Translations under genes and position numbers: made by a program | Assembly (NCBI GenBank): GCA_949987565.1 | Contig: OX465116.1 | Location: forward strand, 2,391,726-2,455,725 | Direction of reading: 5' to 3' | Length of the DNA: 64,000 nt | Source of the DNA: Luidia sarsii | Lineage: Eukaryota; Echinodermata; Asteroidea; Paxillosida; Luidiidae | In this document: positions 36,101 through 42,100 of the stretch, in pieces | Position numbering within the stretch: position 1 is the stretch's first letter | Layout: each line of letters begins with the position of its first letter | The notes under the pieces: model-generated | What the model saw: the letters and a program-made list of their open reading frames with translations, nothing else | What the model was told of the DNA's origin: nothing | Database searches by the model: none

Positions 36101-39100
36101 AGGATCGAAACGTCAGGCCCACTCAATTTTAAGAAAAATAAGACTTAAAAAGATGCCCCAGAAACTGTTTTTAAAAGAGAGGCAGAATTGTATGATTCTT
36201 GAGTTAGACTCAGACCTCAGTCTTATTTTCTGTGACTCAGACAGCAAATTTAGACTCAAGCCACAAAAACAAATGACTTGGACTCCAATCTACTGACCTG
36301 AACTTGACAAGCATGAATTACCGGGTATAAAGAAATTGGTTTTGCAAAACCTTTTCAATACTATTAAAGACTGCAATCACCATCTTGTACCATTCACAGG
36401 CTCGTATTAGGGTACATGGGTTAATCAATTTATTTTTTCTCAACATTTTTCTGGACTGATTTGATAAAGCGCGAGTAGGCCTGATATTAGTAAATAAAGG
36501 AGAACTTTCAAATTGGAAAGTTCATTTACAATACTGGATTAGATTCATTGATGACTCAAGATTCGGCATTTTTGACTTGCAACTCGGACTTGGCCTTGAT
36601 TTGGAAGACTCAGGATTTGAACTCGCATCTCAAGAGGTGGGACTTGAAAACAAAGTCAAAATACTAGTGCTTGGGCAAGACTTACCCCAGGTTTGGCAGG
36701 TTCTCCTTTTCGACCTTTGGGTCCGTCATTGCCCATGTCTCCTCGATATCCCTGAGAGAAACAAAAATAAGGAAGAAAGGAAGACCTGTAGATTCAGAGC
36801 ACAACCAGCTAGGCCTGCAACCACCATCGTCTGCTTACAATTGTGTTGATTTGTGCAAGCCACATGGATTCAGCCTCCAGAATGTTGCATACGATAATGT
36901 TGCACACTGCTACACACAGCAATATTGCACACTGTTGCACACTTTTGCACACAGCAATGTTGCACACAGCAATGTTGCACACAGCAATGTTGCACACAGC
37001 AATGTTGCACACAGCAATGTTGCACACAGCAATGTTGCACACAGCAATGTTGCACACAGCAATGTTGCACACTGTTGCGCACAGCAATGTTGCACACTGT
37101 TGCACACAGCAATGTTGCACACTGTTGCGCACAGCAATGTTGCACAATGTTGCACACTATGCCACACAGCAATGGTGCACACTGTTGCGCACAGCAATGT
37201 TGCACACTTTTGCACACAGCAATGTTGCACACTATTGCACACAGCAATGTTGCACACTATTGCACACAGCAATGTTGCACACTGTTGCGCACGGCAATGT
37301 TGCACACTGTTGCGCACAGCAATGTTGCACACTGTTGCACACAGCAATGTTGCACACTGTTGCACACAGCAATGTTGCACACTATTGCACACAGCAATGT
37401 TGCACACTGTTGCGCACGGCAATGTTGCACACTGTTGCACACAGCAATGTTGCACACTGTTGCACACAGCAGGGCCATGCTAAGATCGAAACATAACTTA
37501 GGCCATGAACTACAATTTTGCATTTAATAATCTTGCTAAAGAGCGTGAAAGGAAAAGTTGTTACCCGATAGCCATCAACACCGTTGGGACCCCTCGGACC
37601 ATCCTCGCCTGGATCACCTCGCATTCCTGGGACACCAAGCAGGCCGTCCCTTCCTATCTCACCCTGTACATAGAAGTCAGAGGTTAACGGTCAAAGGTCA
37701 AGGGCACTCAGCCTTATGCTGCATTCCAAAACTTATCATAATGCAGTTTTGTGTGACAAAGGAAAACGAAATCCCTTTCAGATCATTTTTAACTATGATT
37801 GAAATACCAGCTTATCTGAGGAAAGAAAAATTGTAAATTTGTTAGGAAAATCATGATGAAGACCTACCCTTGGTCCTGCCATTCCAAGAACACCCTTCTC
37901 TCCTTTCATGCCCAGGAAACCTTTGATCCCCTACGAATAGGAAAAACAATTCATTTAATGATGAGAACAGCTCCATTTATAAGGCATGCCTTTACTGCAA
38001 GATTTTTTGCTGTTTTTGGCTTTATGCCATGTGCAGCAAAATGGTGTTGGCAGACTGGTCATCCAAACCCTCCTGGCTACAACCTTTTCCAGAAAGCCCC
38101 GTGTACATCTGAACAGACAATGGTCTGTTGCTGGTCAATTTGCACCAATGAGTAGGCATTATCACGTACACACTCTGTCTGTGCGGTGAGATCCAGTCTC
38201 ACGGTCTTGCCATCCATGGCTGCAATGTGACAGGTCCGCCCTGTCACCGTCCTGAATTTCATCATCTAAACCAAGGGTCTTGTTACAAACCAAATAATGT
38301 AGAGCAAGATGGGAAGGCGGCTCATTGGATGATCTAAAGGAAGACCAAAAGGAAGGTTAAAGGTCATCACTTTACCTTTGGACCGGCCATCCCCTTATCG
38401 CCTCGATTTCCCTCTTCACCAAGCATACCCTGGGAGGAAAGAGAAAAACGATACGAAATGAAATGAAATGAAAAAATGTGGCTTTTGGGGTTTTTTTTTT
38501 TTTCAATACAATTACGATGCCAAAAAATGGAGCAGGGCTTGCTTCTAAACATTTCCCAACTTGTGCTGCCAGCTGGGACCAGAGCGTAAATGTTCAGGCA
38601 GGTCAAGCAGGGGGAACCATGATGGTGTTGACCTGCATGCTGGCTTCGAAGTTGAGTATGATCGCAGGCAATGTCCATCTTATACTTACAACCTGGTATG
38701 TCAGAAGCAGCTTCAGAACCACACATTAACTGGTAGACCCGAGCTGTGATTTGTATCAAATATCAACCCTAAAACAGTCTGATTTATTTACACTGGCTGC
38801 CTGGCATGTGGGCGCTTCAGCGAAATTTGGTGTTCATTAAAATGTTGATACTTGCATCATTGAAATCATCAAAGTCCTTGCCCAAAATGAGCCAATTATA
38901 TGTATAATGTAAATATTGTTCGCATTGTTACGATTATTATTCCTTTGAGAAAGGTCCTGCTAGGATCAAAACGTCAGGCCCACTAAATTTTAAGATAAAT
39001 TTGCATTTTGGTTATTTTAGTCAGTAAGCAGTTTGCAACATTTTTGTATATCACCAAAAACAATAGGGTTGGGACTTTGCTTTCCTTAGACCCTTTAAGC

Positions 39101-42100
39101 AAACTCAAAATGCCATTGAAAGGCCTAAGTGATTTCAGATTATTGAGAAATGTTTTAGTGTTTTTTTAATTTTCATTTTCGGGCAAGTAGATTTCCCATT
39201 CGGGCAAGTAAAAATATGAAACGTGATATAAAAAATATCGCTAGTGTGGAACCCTGTCTACTGGCTCCTACATTACACCCAATGAATGGGAGTAAATGGT
39301 TTCTGTAACCGGGCAGCTCAGAGTGAATACAGTAGTCAGAATTCAGCCATCGGTCAAGCACAATGCGCGTATTTTCTAAACTTGACCCCAAGTCGGCGAG
39401 GCAAATCAAAGTGAAGTTCCCATGAACGAACAGCTCTGTTGAGAGATACAATCGTCGTCGTACCTTTTCACCCTTCCCTCCCTCCTGACCCTTGATGCCC
39501 TTGGCGGTGGTGTTGGGGAGCTGGGTGGAGGGTGGGGCAGCGGAGAAACCCTTGGGGCCTTGAGGACCCTGCGTCAAAGAGAAAGCACAAAGGTCTAATT
39601 GCATCAAAATGTACTCATTACAGCTTGTGCTACGATAGCCGCGTTAGTCAAAGTGATGAATACTAACAACTTCACTTAAGGCCGCCGCACACGAAAGCTA
39701 TCTGCCGAGCAAAAATTATCTCGATGTCTTAGCCCAGCACGTAGCTCTCGTGTGCACTGAACTTTTAGTGAGATTTCTGCTCAAGAGGCCCCCAGACCAA
39801 TATCTATCCTGTTTTTTTCGCCTCTCGTGGATGAAAACTCAATGTGTGCGGCGACTTGAGCTACCTGCTGAGCAAAAAAACATAGCAACTGGCCAATGAA
39901 AGCACACGCCCTATTCACGTGGTTGCCAAAATCAAACAGGATAGATAACGGTCTCACTGACTGTTAGTTTAGCAAGGGGGGAGGAGCATACTGCTGATAA
40001 AACTGTTGACTTGACAATTCCCTACATAGTTGTTGCCATGGCTGCATCAGATTGGTGTGACATCACAACTTTGATGGCAAATGCTCAAAAGTACTCTAGT
40101 TTATACAGGCTGTAAAAGTTTAACCATTTTTTGTGCACAGTCCTATTGAAAGCCTCTCCTCAATTTTGTACTGTTTAGATGTAGTCTTTTTGTCTTCATC
40201 GCTGGTGGAAGATGAAATGGAGTGATACTCACCGCCTCTCCCTTCTGGCCCTTGCGTCCGTGATAGTTGCCTCCTGGGTTGCCCATGTAGCCATCAAACC
40301 CACGCTCACCCTTTGAGGAGAGAGAGACAGGAGAAGGTTTCAGACCTCACTTGGCTTGGACTAGAAACCCTATCCCGAGTATGGGATCTGCTCAGTTCAC
40401 GTGGACATTATTTTGAAACACACAAAAGATTCGCAGCCTGGGGAATTCCCTCTTAGACTAAAGAGTGTATCCCAAAACAGGGCCCAATTTCATAGAGCCG
40501 CTTAAGCATGAAAATCTGCAAAGCAGGAAAAGTCTTCCCCGTGTAAGCAGGATTACAAACTGCCCTGCGATGTGATATCCATTGCTTCTGACTTGTATTC
40601 CACTCTTCTTTACTTAGCGTGAAACAAAAATGAAGTTTGAGTAGGCAAGGGGATCCTGTGGCTCATGAGTTTTTGCGCTTAAGCACATTTTGGCGCTTAA
40701 GCGGCGCTATGATATTAGCCCCAGGTCTTTCTAGAACACACTAGCATTAACCCTGTTACTTTCAATTGAGCCAAAAGTTGACAAGGGTACGGATTCTGGT
40801 AGAACGGATTCCTGAACATCACTGAAGGCCAATAAATTGTGCGACTGCGAGCGCGTGCTTACGCAACCGAGAGAGAAGTGACTGCGAGTGAGCGCTTATG
40901 CGACTGAGATATTCACGGCAGGGGTACAGGCGCCCTTCAGTTTTTAGGGCTTAACAGTTAAAAATGAGCAGTTTGAGATACCATTTTTGACATAAAATTT
41001 AAAAAATAATATTTTTTTTTTTTTTTTAATTAAAATTTTCCGGAAATTCAGAAATTTACAGAAGTCTTAAGTCAATGGTTAACCTACAGTCGGTTCAATG
41101 TAAGAAGAGCACGAGCATATTCTTAACAACAGTCAGGGGTGTGTACATTTGTTCATATAGGCACATGGAATTTGGCGCCACTCTTGACTGACAGGCACGG
41201 ACAACTCATGATAGGCCAGCTGTGGGTGGACTGGAGGAGAGGTCATGCCATAGCATTTAACGAGGAAGAGGCTGAGCTCAACTTGGAAGACAACGAACTG
41301 TACTGGTCTTCCTAATCAATTGAATACAGACACTAATAAAGACAGACACACACAGATTTTCATGGTCTTTCTAAGTTTACCTCAGCACCTTTGGGTCCCC
41401 TGTCTCCCCCTTGACCAGGGTAGCCCGGCTGTCCCTGTTGACCCTTTAAGGAGGAAACACGAGTAAACAATGGTCATCAGATTGAACGAATAATAAACAG
41501 TCATTAACTATGGAAAAACATACTGAGTGGAGCTTTTACTAGTTTTCTGCAGTGGTATGGACGGCAATGACCAGGTCTGGCTAGACCTATGGCTGAGAGT
41601 GTTTCAGTGTGTGGCCTATTGCCTCAGTGCAGGCAGCTTATTGTTCAGTCAGTTTTTGAAAAGGGTATGCTATACAAAAGTCCACAGAGTGGTGGACAAG
41701 GGCACTGAAAAGGTGGCCCAGTGCGAAAGGGTTCAAAGAAAGCGGAAAGAGCCGGCCAGGATTAAAGATGGGATTGAAACTCACCGGCCTGCCGTTGTCA
41801 CCATCAAAGCCATAATCACCCGGCTCACCCTGGTTGGCTGGATAGTAAGGGGCAGGCTCACCCTTGCTTCCCTTTGGTCCATCAAAGCCCTGCGAGGAAG
41901 GAACAAGACAGTCAGCAGATGAAAGACATCAGACAACTCATTGGTTAGGACGTTTAGGTGGGCAATTAGCACCATATTATAAATTATTCTTTCATTTTGT
42001 GACTGAATTAAACAAATAAAAAGCTGCATCCATTTTGAGTGATCTCTGAAACTCCTATAGCCGCCACCTCCTCCTCCTCCTCCTCCTTCTCTTCCTCTTT

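Noticed and set aside
36890..37475. CRISPR-like array (short regular repeats)
   Set aside because: No unique spacers, unit is a simple 15/26-bp satellite, and the context is an animal intron.
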